From Thermoactinospora rubra (GTDB taxonomy: Bacteria; Actinomycetota; Actinomycetes; Streptosporangiales; Streptosporangiaceae): a DNA stretch of 64,000 nt. Positions 48,576 to 56,757 of this stretch are shown here, piece by piece (the first letter of the stretch is position 1; every line of letters begins with the position of its first letter). The notes under the pieces are model-generated. The model searched no databases. It saw nothing but the letters and a program-made list of their open reading frames with translations, and was not told where the DNA came from. The position numbers were made by a program, and so were the translations under genes. The stretch is from the NCBI RefSeq assembly GCF_002093975.1, contig NZ_MSZZ01000005.1:124001-188000 (forward strand), given 5' to 3'.

Positions 48576-49832
48576 ATGGGCCGCCACGGCGCAGGCGGAT
48601 CGGAGAGCGAACATCAGCGGGGGATGGACCAGACAGATCCCTCGGCGACGTGGTCCGTTCCGCAAGACCCGATCTCCACGGGCGCGTTCTGGGCTCAGGG
48701 GGAGCCCGCGCCCCGCGTGCACGAGCAGCCGCCGGCGCAGCACGGCTGGCCGCTCCCGCCCGAACAGCCCGAGGTGACGGGGCGGCTCACCGGCCTCCCG
48801 CAGGCGCCGCCGCCCGCCGGATCGCTCCCGCCGGAGCCGGGCGACGTCAAGGTCGCCGGATCTCCCACCCTCGCCAACGCCCCCGCGTGGGCCGACGCCA
48901 AGACCACGTTCCTGGGCTCCGGCTGGTCCTCCGAGGAGGACCTGGACGCGGACCTGGACGACGACCTCGCGCCACGCCGCCGTGGCCGCCGGCGCCCGGC
49001 GGGCCAGGAGCGCCCGCCGTCCTCCGGCAGGGGGCGGATCGCCGTGCTCGCGGTGACCGCCGTCGCGATCGTGCTCGGCGGATCCGTGGCCGGCGTCCGG
49101 ATGATGAGCTCCGGCGACCCCGCCTCCGACTGCCCGGGCGGCACCTGCGCGGCGGCCTCCAACCAGCCCATCCCCACGTTCTCGGACACCGAGCCGGCGC
49201 CCGAGGAGGACGCCGCCGAGGCCTCCGAGCCTCTGGCGGAGGAGGAGTCCTCGCCGACGCCCACCGCGGCGCCGCAACGCGCGCCCCGCCGTACGCCCGC
49301 GGCCAGACCGACGGGCACCACCAAGGTCAAGGCCAAGCACAGCCAGGAGCCCGCCGAGGAGGCCTCCGACGAGTCCGGCGAGCCGGACGCCAGCCCGCAG
49401 GGCACCGACACGCCGACCATCGTGGGCAACGTGGACACGGGCACCGAGCCCTCGCCCACCTCCTCCTCGCCCGCCACCTCCTCGCCCACGGCCGCCCCGA
49501 CCTCCGAGCCGTCGGTCTTCTCGCAGAACGCCGGATCCGTCAGCGTCACCTTCGACGTCGTCCGGCGGCGCGGCTCCGCCTACACCGCCCGCGTGGACGT
49601 CACCAACACCTCCGCCGGGCCCCTGTCGGACCTGACCGTCTCCATGCCGGTCGGCGGCGAGGTGGCCGACGTCCAGGGCGCCGACTGGACCCAGGACGGC
49701 GACCTGCTCATCCTCGAGCTGCCCGGCAGGCTGGAGGCGGGGGCGTCGGTGGACGTCCTCGTCAGGGCGTACGGCGCCGCCAGGACTCCCCGGACCTGCG
49801 GCGCGATCGGGGCGGACTGTGTGATGGGATAA
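48576..49832 (+). CDS. Single-pass membrane protein with extracellular CBM2-like domain
   Basis: A 418-aa protein. The first 150 residues are cytoplasmic, disordered and Pro-rich, ending in an acidic stretch (EEDLDADLDDD) and a basic one (RRRGRRR). A membrane helix (IAVLAVTAVAIVLGGSVAGV, 155-174) leads to a long Ser/Thr/Pro/Glu-rich extracellular stalk (about 190-320) and a C-terminal beta-sandwich (VSVTFDVVRRRGSAYTARVD, then VTNTSAGPLSDLTVSMPVGG, with CGAIGADC at the end). That terminal domain has the look of a family-2 carbohydrate-binding module, though the exposed tryptophans are few. It may bind wall glycan. AAAGG precedes the ATG. It lies between thiL and thiD without obvious relation to thiamine. 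Confidence 0.7.
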   Translation: MGRHGAGGSESEHQRGMDQTDPSATWSVPQDPISTGAFWAQGEPAPRVHEQPPAQHGWPLPPEQPEVTGRLTGLPQAPPPAGSLPPEPGDVKVAGSPTLANAPAWADAKTTFLGSGWSSEEDLDADLDDDLAPRRRGRRRPAGQERPPSSGRGRIAVLAVTAVAIVLGGSVAGVRMMSSGDPASDCPGGTCAAASNQPIPTFSDTEPAPEEDAAEASEPLAEEESSPTPTAAPQRAPRRTPAARPTGTTKVKAKHSQEPAEEASDESGEPDASPQGTDTPTIVGNVDTGTEPSPTSSSPATSSPTAAPTSEPSVFSQNAGSVSVTFDVVRRRGSAYTARVDVTNTSAGPLSDLTVSMPVGGEVADVQGADWTQDGDLLILELPGRLEAGASVDVLVRAYGAARTPRTCGAIGADCVMG

Positions 49833-49836
49833 GGGC

Positions 49837-50631
49837 GTGTCACACGTCGCCCCTCCCCTCGTCCTGACCGTGGCCGGATCGGACTCCGGCGGAGGCGCGG
49901 GCATCCAGGCCGACCTGAAGACGATGCTCGCCCTCGGCGTCCACGGCATGAGCGTCATCGCCGCCGTCACGGCGCAGAACTCGCTAGGCGTCCAGGGCTA
50001 CTGGGAACTGCCGCCCGAGGCCGTCAAGGCGCAGCTCGACTCGGTGCTCGGCGACATCGGCGCGCACGCCGTCAAGACGGGCATGCTCGCCTCGCCGGTG
50101 CTGGTGGAGACCGTCGCGTCGGCCCTGGCCGCCTACGGCGCGCCGGTCGTGGTCGACCCGGTCGGCGTGTCCAAGCACGGCGACCCGCTGCTGGCGCCCG
50201 AGGCCGTCGAGGTCGTCAGGTCCCGGCTGCTGCCCGTGGCGACCGTGGTGACGCCGAACCTGTGGGAGGTCGAGCAGCTCACCTCGGTGAAGGTGGAGGA
50301 CGAGGCGGGGCTGCGCCGTGCCGCGGACGCGGTGCTGGAGCTGGGGCCGACGTGGGCGCTGATCAAGGGCGGCCACCTGCCCGGCGAGCCGGTGGACCTG
50401 CTGACCGACGGACGGGAGGAGCACTACTTCCGCGCCGAGCGGCTGGACAACCGGCACACGCACGGCACGGGGTGCACCCTGGCCTCGGCGGTGGCGTCGT
50501 ACCTGGCGCTGGGGGAGGACGTGCCCTCGGCGGTGGGGAAGGCGAAGGAGTACGTGACGGGGGCGATCGCGCGCGGCTTCCCGCTGGGCGGCGGGATCGG
50601 CCCGGTGGACCACGCCTGGCGGTGGCGCTAG
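49837..50631 (+). CDS. thiD: Hydroxymethylpyrimidine / phosphomethylpyrimidine kinase
   Basis: A 264-aa ribokinase-like enzyme of thiamine synthesis that phosphorylates HMP to HMP-P and then HMP-PP. LTVAGSDSGGGAGIQADLKT (residues 10-29) is the ThiD signature. VVVDPVGVSKHGDPLL, TPNLWEVEQL, ALIKGGHLPGE and NRHTHGTGCTLASAVASYLA (anion hole and catalytic Asp region, here GTGC) follow. GTG start, four bases after the preceding stop. With thiL one gene upstream it forms a thiamine-phosphorylation cluster. A hairpin terminator follows at once. Confidence 0.94.
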   Translation: MSHVAPPLVLTVAGSDSGGGAGIQADLKTMLALGVHGMSVIAAVTAQNSLGVQGYWELPPEAVKAQLDSVLGDIGAHAVKTGMLASPVLVETVASALAAYGAPVVVDPVGVSKHGDPLLAPEAVEVVRSRLLPVATVVTPNLWEVEQLTSVKVEDEAGLRRAADAVLELGPTWALIKGGHLPGEPVDLLTDGREEHYFRAERLDNRHTHGTGCTLASAVASYLALGEDVPSAVGKAKEYVTGAIARGFPLGGGIGPVDHAWRWR

Positions 50632-50660
50632 AAGGCCCGGCCTCGCGGTCGCCGGGCCTT
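50632..50660. terminator. Bidirectional terminator between thiD and vapC
   Basis: AAGGCCCGGC, nine-base loop, GCCGGGCCTT: a perfect 10-bp stem filling the gap between convergent genes. Confidence 0.8.
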
Positions 50661-50664
50661 CGGG

Positions 50665-51090
50665 TCAGACGTCGACGATGGCCGGGTGGAGATCCGGATC
50701 CACTCTGAGGATGTCCGATCGGTCGGCGGTCAGGACGACGGCGTCGACGGCGCCCGTCACCTGGTTGCGGGCGCAGAGCGCCACGTTCACGTCGACGATG
50801 TCGTCGTGGCCGCACTCGCCGATCTTCTTGCCGATCTGCCGTGCCCGGTCCGGCGTCAGCTCGTCGATGGTGAGCTGTTCGGTGGCCGGCGCCTCGGCGA
50901 GGCGGAGCAGCCGGGCCAGGTGGGCCTGGCGGGACCCGCCGCGCCACACCTCGGCGATCACGACGCGAGGCACCACCGCTCGCGCCCGGCCACGGCGGAT
51001 GTGCTCCACCAGGCGGATGAGGCGGCGGTCCTGGCGCTCGAGCTTGATGAGCGCGCCCGTGTCGAAGACATAGCGCGGCCCGGCGATCAT
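50665..51090 (-). CDS. vapC: VapC-type PIN-domain toxin
   Basis: A 141-aa PIN-domain ribonuclease. Acidic residues of the metal site: Asp10 in YVFDTGALIKL, Glu in VVIAEVWRGG, Asp in HDDIVDVNVALCA and Asp in VLTADRSDILR. Such toxins cleave tRNA or rRNA and are kept in check by the antitoxin encoded just upstream. Its ATG overlaps the antitoxin stop in ATGA, the standard coupling in vapBC. The length is normal and all four acidic residues are present, so it should be active. Confidence 0.9.
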   Translation of the reverse strand: MIAGPRYVFDTGALIKLERQDRRLIRLVEHIRRGRARAVVPRVVIAEVWRGGSRQAHLARLLRLAEAPATEQLTIDELTPDRARQIGKKIGECGHDDIVDVNVALCARNQVTGAVDAVVLTADRSDILRVDPDLHPAIVDV

Positions 51091-51362
51091 GACGCCTCCG
51101 AGCGGCTGCCGGGGTCGCGGCCCTCGGCGAGCGCCTGGGCACGCCTGAGCACGTCGTCCGCCCAGGCGACCTCTTCCGGCGTCGGCTCGCCGAACTCGGC
51201 CTTGAGGTCGGCGACCAGCTCGGCGAGCCCCTCTCGCTGGCGGCGGGCGGCCAGCGTGTCTGCGATCATCCCGGAGACCGAGTCGGCACGCCCTTCCTCG
51301 ACGCTGGCCTGGAGCCAAGCGTAGAGGTCGTCGGGCAGACTGATGCCGATCTTCTTGGTCAT
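51087..51362 (-). CDS. vapB: VapB-type ribbon-helix-helix antitoxin
   Basis: A 91-aa antitoxin. The N-terminus KKIGISLPDDLYAWLQASVE forms a ribbon-helix-helix DNA-binding unit. The acidic C-terminal half (AELVADLKAEFGEPTPEEVA) would wrap the toxin. The ATG lies only six bases after a TATACT box on the minus strand and no ribosome site is present, so the mRNA is probably leaderless. A 13-bp palindrome overlaps that box, the expected autoregulatory operator. Confidence 0.85.
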   Translation of the reverse strand: MTKKIGISLPDDLYAWLQASVEEGRADSVSGMIADTLAARRQREGLAELVADLKAEFGEPTPEEVAWADDVLRRAQALAEGRDPGSRSEAS

Positions 51363-51374
51363 ACTGTCAGTATA
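51361..51374 (-). promoter_or_regulatory. vapBC -10 box and overlapping operator
   Basis: Palindrome ATACTG-T-CAGTAT (51361-51373) overlapping a minus-strand -10 TATACT (51369-51374), directly at the antitoxin start codon. Binding of VapB here would block initiation. No strong -35 was found. Confidence 0.6.
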
Positions 51375-51490
51375 ACCAGGAGGGGAGTACGTGATAGTCA
51401 CGGAAAGACGATAGATCACTCACTCTGGGTAGCGCGATCGGTTTCGCGACTTCCGCCACCAGCGAGTCCCTGTGTCCGCGCACGACGAAA

Positions 51491-51516
51491 AGCCCGGCGG
51501 AGACTCCCGCCGGGCT
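51491..51516 (-). terminator. Intrinsic terminator of rpmB
   Basis: AGCCCGGCGG, six-base loop, CCGCCGGGCT, followed on the minus strand by TTTTC. The stem is 10 bp, about 15 bases after the rpmB stop. Confidence 0.88.
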
Positions 51517-51530
51517 GTCGGCAAGACGGG

Positions 51531-51716
51531 CTAGCGCGTGACCTTGCCCGCCTTGATGCACGAGGTGCACACGTTCAGCTTCTTCGGCGTGCCGCCGATG
51601 ACCGCGCGAACCGTCTGGATGTTGGGGTTCCAGCGCCGGCGGGTGCGACGGTGCGAGTGGGAGATGTTGTTGCCGAAGGTCGGGCCCTTGGCGCAGACAT
51701 CGCAGACGGAAGCCAC
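51531..51716 (-). CDS. rpmB: 50S ribosomal protein L28
   Basis: A 61-aa L28 from a GTG preceded by AAGGAGC: ASVCDVCAKGPTFGNNISHS then HRRTRRRWNPNIQTVRAVIG. It has the zinc-binding cysteine pairs CDVC and CTSC, the C+ form normally expressed when zinc is plentiful. Zinc-free paralogues under Zur control exist elsewhere in many actinobacteria. It is divergent from the DAK2 gene, an arrangement conserved across the phylum. Confidence 0.97.
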   Translation of the reverse strand: MASVCDVCAKGPTFGNNISHSHRRTRRRWNPNIQTVRAVIGGTPKKLNVCTSCIKAGKVTR

Positions 51717-51803
51717 GGTATCGCTCCTTAACACAGTCGATATACAGCCCGGTCCGCTGATGTTTGGCCTTGCGGAGGGCATGCCGGGACAACCGGCGAG
51801 CTA

Positions 51804-51891
51804 GTCGAGGATATCCGATCCCGGCACCTGGTCGCCACGCGAGCACGAGCGGGCGGTTCGCGGACCGGCGTGGTGCGGACGTCGAGGATAT
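51804..51891. repeat. Two copies of GTCGAGGATAT in the rpmB-DAK2 spacer
   Basis: The 11-mer occurs at 51804-51814 and 51881-51891 in the 216-bp divergent spacer. In each copy GATAT could act as a -10 element on the plus strand, so two tandem promoters for the DAK2-recG unit are possible. No -35 boxes were recognised. Confidence 0.3.
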
Positions 51892-51932
51892 TCTCCTCCA
51901 TAAAGGTACCGCACACCGAGGAGCGCGCGAGG

Positions 51933-53486
51933 GTGAGCACGCGAGCGGACAGGACGGCGGTCCTCGAGCCGTCCGCGGTGCGGCGCTGGGCCCGGTTGTC
52001 GGCCGACACGCTCGGCAGGGCCAGAGGCGAGATCGACGCGCTCAACGTGTTCCCCGTCGCCGACGGCGACACCGGCACCAACCTCCACCTGACCATGCTG
52101 TCCGCCGCCGAGGCCGTGGAGTCCCTGCCGGAGGACGTGGACCCGGCGGTGGTGTGGCAGACCCTGGCGTACGGCGCGCTGGTCGGGGCCAGGGGGAACT
52201 CCGGCGTGATCGTGAGCCAGGCGTTGCGCGGCCTGGCGGAGGTGCTCAAGGAGGACGGTTCCGGCCTGCGCGAGGGGCTGGTGAGGGCGGCCGCGCTGGC
52301 CAAGGGTGCGGTGGCCAGGCCCGTCGAGGGGACCGTGCTGAGCGTGCTGGAGGCCGCGGCGGGAGCCGTACGCGAGCTGGACGGGGACCTGGCGGCGGTG
52401 GTGAGGGCGGCGGCAACGGCGGCCAGGACGGCGCTGCGCCGTACCCCCGAGCAGCTCGACGTGCTGGCGCGCAGCGGCGTGGTGGACGCGGGCGGCGCGG
52501 GGCTGGCGATCATCCTGGAGGCGCTGGAGTCGGTGATCACCGACTCCTATCCCGAGCGGTACGAGGTCCCCGCGCCGACGGCGGCGGTCGTGCCGATGAC
52601 CGAGGCCGGGGCGGGCTACGAGGTGATGTACCTGCTCGACGCGCCGGAGGTGGACAAGCTGCGCGAGGAACTCGACGCGCTGGGCGACTCGCTGGTGATC
52701 GTGGGCGGCGACGGGCTGTGGAACGTGCACGTCCACGTGGCCGACGCCGGCGCGGCGATCGAGGCGGGGCTGCGCGCGGGCCGGCCGCACCGGATCCGCG
52801 TCACCTACCTCGCCGAGCGGACGCACCGGGCGAGCGCCGGGCGCGGCGTGGTGGCGGTGGCCGCGGGCGAGGGCATCGCGGCGCTGTTCGAGCAGGCCGG
52901 GGCCGTGGTGGTACGGCGGGAGCCCGGCACGAGCCCGCCGCTTCCCGCGATGCTGGCCGCGATCCGCGAGGCGGGCCAGGAGGTCGCGGTGCTGCCCAAC
53001 GACGAGGGCGTGCGCGCGGTGGCGGTGGCGGCGGCGGAGATCGCCCGCGAGGACGGCGTGGTGGTCAGCGTGCTGCCGACCAAGGCCACCGTCCAGGGGC
53101 TGGCGGCGATGGCCGTGCACGACCCGCTGCGCCGCTTCGACGACGACGTGGTGGCGATGACCGACGCGGCCGGGCACACCCGCTACGGCCACCTGACCGT
53201 GGCCGGCCGCGAGGCGGTGACCAGCGCGGGCGTGTGCCGTCCCGGCGACGTGCTCGCGCTGATCGACGGCGAGGTGGTGGAGATCGGCTCCGGCCTGCGC
53301 GAGACGGCGGTCCGGCTGGTGGAGCGGATGCTGGCGGGCGGCGGCGAGCTGGTGACCCTGGTCACGGGCGCCGAGGCCCCGGTACGGCTGGCCGAGGAGA
53401 TCAGGCGCCGCCTGGAGCCGGTCGTCGAGGTGGTCGTGTACGAGGGCGGACAGGGCGGTTACCCGCTGCTGATCGGCGTGGAGTGA
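51933..53486 (+). CDS. DAK2-domain protein (FakA/YloV-like fatty-acid-kinase family)
   Basis: A 517-aa protein. The N-terminal DAK2 nucleotide-binding domain carries NVFPVADGDTGTNLHLTM (residues 38-55, Mg-ATP loop) and ARGNSGVIVSQALRGLA. The middle domain and a C-terminal DegV-like half follow (VVSVLPTKATVQGLAAM, GRGVVAVAAGEGIAALFEQA). In firmicutes such proteins phosphorylate fatty acids bound to FakB proteins; in actinobacteria the rpmB-DAK2-recG order is conserved but the substrate has not been settled here. GTG start with AGGAG nine bases upstream. recG follows 44 bases downstream. Confidence 0.88.
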   Translation: MSTRADRTAVLEPSAVRRWARLSADTLGRARGEIDALNVFPVADGDTGTNLHLTMLSAAEAVESLPEDVDPAVVWQTLAYGALVGARGNSGVIVSQALRGLAEVLKEDGSGLREGLVRAAALAKGAVARPVEGTVLSVLEAAAGAVRELDGDLAAVVRAAATAARTALRRTPEQLDVLARSGVVDAGGAGLAIILEALESVITDSYPERYEVPAPTAAVVPMTEAGAGYEVMYLLDAPEVDKLREELDALGDSLVIVGGDGLWNVHVHVADAGAAIEAGLRAGRPHRIRVTYLAERTHRASAGRGVVAVAAGEGIAALFEQAGAVVVRREPGTSPPLPAMLAAIREAGQEVAVLPNDEGVRAVAVAAAEIAREDGVVVSVLPTKATVQGLAAMAVHDPLRRFDDDVVAMTDAAGHTRYGHLTVAGREAVTSAGVCRPGDVLALIDGEVVEIGSGLRETAVRLVERMLAGGGELVTLVTGAEAPVRLAEEIRRRLEPVVEVVVYEGGQGGYPLLIGVE

Positions 53487-53530
53487 ATGCCGGGTCAATC
53501 TGTCGGTCGGGGGCGGTAGAACTGTTTGTC

Positions 53531-55708
53531 GTGAGCAGGTTCGACGAGCCTCTGGGCAAGGCGCTCGACCCCAAGACCGCCAAGCTGCTGCACGCCGTGC
53601 TCGGCCTGGAGACGGTGGGCGACCTGCTGCGCCACTATCCGCGCCGCTACGCCGAGCGCGGCGAGCGGACCTCGCTCGACGCGCTGGTCGTCGACGAGCA
53701 CGTCACCGTGGTCGGCGAGGTCACCAGGGTGATGCGCAAGCCGATGCGCAACCGCGGCGGCACCTGGCTGGAGGTCGAGGTCGTCGACGGCGACCGCAAC
53801 AAGATCTACCTGGCCTTCTTCGGCCGCGGCTCGCATGTGGCCGAGTCCAGGCTCAAGCCGGGACGGCGCGGGATGTTCGCCGGCAAGGTCGGGCTGTTCG
53901 GCGCGCGCTCCAACCCGCGCTGGCAGCTGGCGCACCCCGAGTTCGAGCTGTTCGAGGAGAGCGAGGCCACGGCCGAGGAGTTCGCCAGCGCGCCCGTGCC
54001 GATCTATCCGGCGGGCAAGGACCTGACGCCGTGGGTGATCAGGCGCGCGGTCGGCGTCGTGCTCGACACGCTGGGCCCGCTGGAGGACCCGCTGCCCGCC
54101 CAGCTGCGCGCCAGGCACCGGCTGATCCCGCTGGCCGAGGCCCTGGAGGCGGTCCACCGGCCCAAAGACTTCGGCGACGTGACGCGGGCGCACAAGCGGC
54201 TGAAGTTCGACGAGGCGTTCGTCCTGCAGGCCGTGCTGGTGCAGCGCCGGATGGCCGCCACCGCCTGGCCGGCCAAGCCGCGTCCGCGCCGGGGCGACGG
54301 CCTGCTGGCCGACTTCGACGCCCGCCTGCCGTTCTCCCTCACCGAGGGACAGCTCGCCGTGGGCGAGGAGATCGCCCGCGACCTGGCGAGCGAGCATCCC
54401 ATGCACCGGCTGCTCCAGGGCGAGGTCGGCGCGGGCAAGACCGTGGTGGCCCTGCGGGCCATGCTGCAGGTCGTCGACGCGGGCGGGCAGGCCGCGCTGC
54501 TCGCGCCCACCGAGGTGCTGGCCCAGCAGCACCACAGGTCCATCACCGCCATGCTGGGCGACCTGGCCGCCGGGGGCATGCTCGGCGGCACCTCGGTGGC
54601 CCTGCTGACCGGCTCCATGGGCGCCGCCGCCCGGCGTTCCGCGCTGCTCGACGTGGCCTCGGGTACGGCCGGCATCGTCGTCGGCACGCACGCGCTGCTG
54701 CAGGAGCACGTGCAGTTCGCCGAGCTGGGGCTGGTGGTCGTGGACGAGCAGCACCGCTTCGGCGTGGAGCAGCGCGACGCGCTGCGGGAGAAGGTCTCGG
54801 GCGGGCGCCCCCACGTGCTGGTGATGACCGCCACGCCGATCCCGCGCACGGTCGCCATGACGGTCTTCGGCGACCTGGAGGTGTCGACCCTGTCCCAGCT
54901 GCCCTCCGGGCGCGCGCCGATCACCACCCACGTCGTGCCGGCCGCCGAGAAGCCGCACTACCTGGAGCGCACCTGGCAGCGAGTGCGGGAGGAGGTCGCG
55001 CTGGGGCGGCAGGCCTACATCGTGTGCCCGCGCATCGGGGACGTCGAGGGAGACGAGGGAGACATGTCGGGGGCGCCGCCCGACGACGAGCGCCGGCCGC
55101 CGCTGGCCGTCCTCGACGTCGCCGCCATGCTGGCCGAGGGGCCGCTGGAGGGGCTGCGGCTGGCGGTCCTGCACGGGAAGCTGCCTCCCGAGGAGAAGGA
55201 GGCGATCATGCGGGCGTTCTCCAAGGGCGAGGTCGACGTGCTGGTGGCGACCACGGTCATCGAGGTCGGCGTCGACGTGCCCAACTCCTCGGTGATGGTC
55301 ATCATGGACGCCGACCGCTTCGGCGTCTCCCAGCTCCACCAGCTGCGCGGGCGCGTGGGCCGGGGCGGGCTGCCCGGGCTGTGCCTGCTGGTGACGGAGT
55401 TCCCGGAAGGCACCCCGGCGCGGGCCCGGCTGGACGCGGTGGCCGCCACCCTCGACGGCTTCGAGCTGTCGCGCGTGGACCTGGAGCAGCGGCGGGAGGG
55501 CGACGTGCTGGGAGCGGCGCAGTCGGGCAAGCGGTCGTCGCTCAAGCTGCTGCAACTGCTGCGGGACGAGGAGGTCATCGAGACCGCCCGCGCCGAGGCG
55601 GCGGCGCTGCTCCAGGCCGACCCGGAGCTGTCCTCGCACCCGGCCCTGCGGGCGGAGATCGAGCGGCTGCTCAAGGACGAGAAGGCCGACTACCTGGAGA
55701 AGGCCTGA
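53531..55708 (+). CDS. recG: ATP-dependent DNA helicase RecG
   Basis: A 725-aa superfamily-2 helicase that remodels stalled forks and branched DNA. The wedge/OB domain is in the first 200 residues (LLRHYPRRYAERGE, VEVVDGDRNKIYLAFFGRG). Helicase motifs follow: I LLQGEVGAGKTVVALRAM, Ia LLAPTEVLAQQH, II VVDEQHRFGV (DEQH), III VMTATPIPRT, then VDVLVATTVIEVGVDVPNS and QLRGRVGRG (motif VI). The segment between motifs IV and V holds an acidic insertion (GDVEGDEGDMSGAPPDDE). The GTG start lacks a strong ribosome site. It ends in the repeat-rich intergenic region described below. Confidence 0.96.
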   Translation: MSRFDEPLGKALDPKTAKLLHAVLGLETVGDLLRHYPRRYAERGERTSLDALVVDEHVTVVGEVTRVMRKPMRNRGGTWLEVEVVDGDRNKIYLAFFGRGSHVAESRLKPGRRGMFAGKVGLFGARSNPRWQLAHPEFELFEESEATAEEFASAPVPIYPAGKDLTPWVIRRAVGVVLDTLGPLEDPLPAQLRARHRLIPLAEALEAVHRPKDFGDVTRAHKRLKFDEAFVLQAVLVQRRMAATAWPAKPRPRRGDGLLADFDARLPFSLTEGQLAVGEEIARDLASEHPMHRLLQGEVGAGKTVVALRAMLQVVDAGGQAALLAPTEVLAQQHHRSITAMLGDLAAGGMLGGTSVALLTGSMGAAARRSALLDVASGTAGIVVGTHALLQEHVQFAELGLVVVDEQHRFGVEQRDALREKVSGGRPHVLVMTATPIPRTVAMTVFGDLEVSTLSQLPSGRAPITTHVVPAAEKPHYLERTWQRVREEVALGRQAYIVCPRIGDVEGDEGDMSGAPPDDERRPPLAVLDVAAMLAEGPLEGLRLAVLHGKLPPEEKEAIMRAFSKGEVDVLVATTVIEVGVDVPNSSVMVIMDADRFGVSQLHQLRGRVGRGGLPGLCLLVTEFPEGTPARARLDAVAATLDGFELSRVDLEQRREGDVLGAAQSGKRSSLKLLQLLRDEEVIETARAEAAALLQADPELSSHPALRAEIERLLKDEKADYLEKA

Positions 55709-55831
55709 CGAGCTTGGGTGCACCGCCGGAATTTCGCGAGCCGAGGATCTACAAACGTTTCGCGGCTCGGGCCCACAGAACGTCTCGGCCCACAGAACCC
55801 CGTGCGGACGTGCAGGGCCGTGACCCGCGAG

Positions 55832-55942
55832 GGGCGCGACCCGCTCTGGACCGAGGAGCGGTGAGGGCGCCCAGCGCCCGAGCCGCGACGAGGGAAGAGC
55901 GGGTCTTCCCGGCGCCCCTCGCACGGAGCGCCGAAGGCGCGA
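55832..55942 (-). repeat. Dispersed 111-bp structured repeat, copy 2
   Basis: Reverse-oriented relative of 36193-36303. Arms GACCCGCTCT (55838-55847) and AGAGCGGGTC (55896-55905, plus-strand reading). Compared with copy 1 two arm pairs have changed together: the G-C pair became A-T and the A-T pair became C-G. It lies in the recG-rsmD spacer. Confidence 0.85.
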
Positions 55943-55955
55943 CCATAAGCACAGC

Positions 55956-55989
55956 GCGGGGACGGCCTCCCCCCGAATGCCGTCCCCGC
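55956..55989. terminator. Hairpin in the recG-rsmD spacer
   Basis: GCGGGGACGGC / GCCGTCCCCGC, perfect 11-bp stem with a 12-base loop. A further CCCTCGG/CCGAGGG hairpin lies near 56001-56022, and CGAGCCG/CGGCTCG just after recG (near 55739). The 470-bp spacer has no gene I can support. Confidence 0.5.
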
Positions 55990-56179
55990 CCTGGGCCCAC
56001 CCTCGGGTCAGGTGCCGAGGGTTCCGGCGTGCGGAAGGGCTCACGATCACGCCGGGCGGCCTCCATGGGTCACCTCGGAAGCCGCAGTCATCATCATGCG
56101 GGCACTCCAGGACGATGGGAATCATCCTTGCGCACTCGAGGCCGACACTTGTCCAGTCTTGACCTGCGAGGATGAACCC

Positions 56180-56743
56180 ATGACTCGGATCATCGCGGGC
56201 AGCGCGGGAGGACGGCGGATCCAGGTCCCGCCTGGGCGGGGCACCAGGCCGACCAGCGACAGGGCCCGGGAGGGGATCTTCTCGACGCTGGGATCCATGG
56301 CCGGTCTGGAGGGCGCCCGCGTGCTGGACCTGTACTCCGGCTCCGGCGCGATCGGCCTGGAGGCGGTCTCCCGCGGCGCGGTCCACGCCACGCTGGTGGA
56401 GTCCGACCCCCGGGCGGTCCGCACGATCAGGGCGAACATCCAGGCCCTCGGCTTCCAGGCGCGGGCCGAGCTGGTCGCCGACCGGGTCGAGCGCGTGGTG
56501 GCCAAGCCGTGCGCCGAGCCGTACGACATCGTCTTCGCCGATCCGCCGTACGCCCTGGACGACCCCGGCCCGGTGCTGGAGGCCCTGCGCGGCAACGGGT
56601 GGCTGGCCGAGGGCGCCGTGGTGGCGTTCGAGCGGGAGAGCAGGGGGAAGGACATGGTCTGGCCCCCGGGCTACGTTGAGGACAGGGTCCGTCGCTACGG
56701 GGAAGCGGCCGTTTGGTACGGTCGCGCCGCCGGGTACCCGTAG
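56180..56743 (+). CDS. rsmD: 16S rRNA (guanine(966)-N2)-methyltransferase
   Basis: A 187-aa methyltransferase. IIAGSAGGRRIQVPPGRGTR then PTSDRAREGIFSTLGSM is the RsmD N-terminus; VLDLYSGSGAIGLEAVSRGA is SAM motif I; and DIVFADPPYALDD carries the catalytic (D/N)PP(Y/F) motif. It methylates G966 of 16S rRNA in assembling 30S subunits. The start is the ATG after GAGGATGAACCC. The next gene coaD starts 15 bases after the stop; rsmD-coaD is a near-universal pair. Confidence 0.95.
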   Translation: MTRIIAGSAGGRRIQVPPGRGTRPTSDRAREGIFSTLGSMAGLEGARVLDLYSGSGAIGLEAVSRGAVHATLVESDPRAVRTIRANIQALGFQARAELVADRVERVVAKPCAEPYDIVFADPPYALDDPGPVLEALRGNGWLAEGAVVAFERESRGKDMVWPPGYVEDRVRRYGEAAVWYGRAAGYP

Positions 56744-56757
56744 CAAGGGGAGGCGTC

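Noticed and set aside
53495..56746. A 1083-codon minus-strand frame opposite recG and rsmD
   Set aside because: Antisense shadow of helicase and methyltransferase genes with clear motifs.
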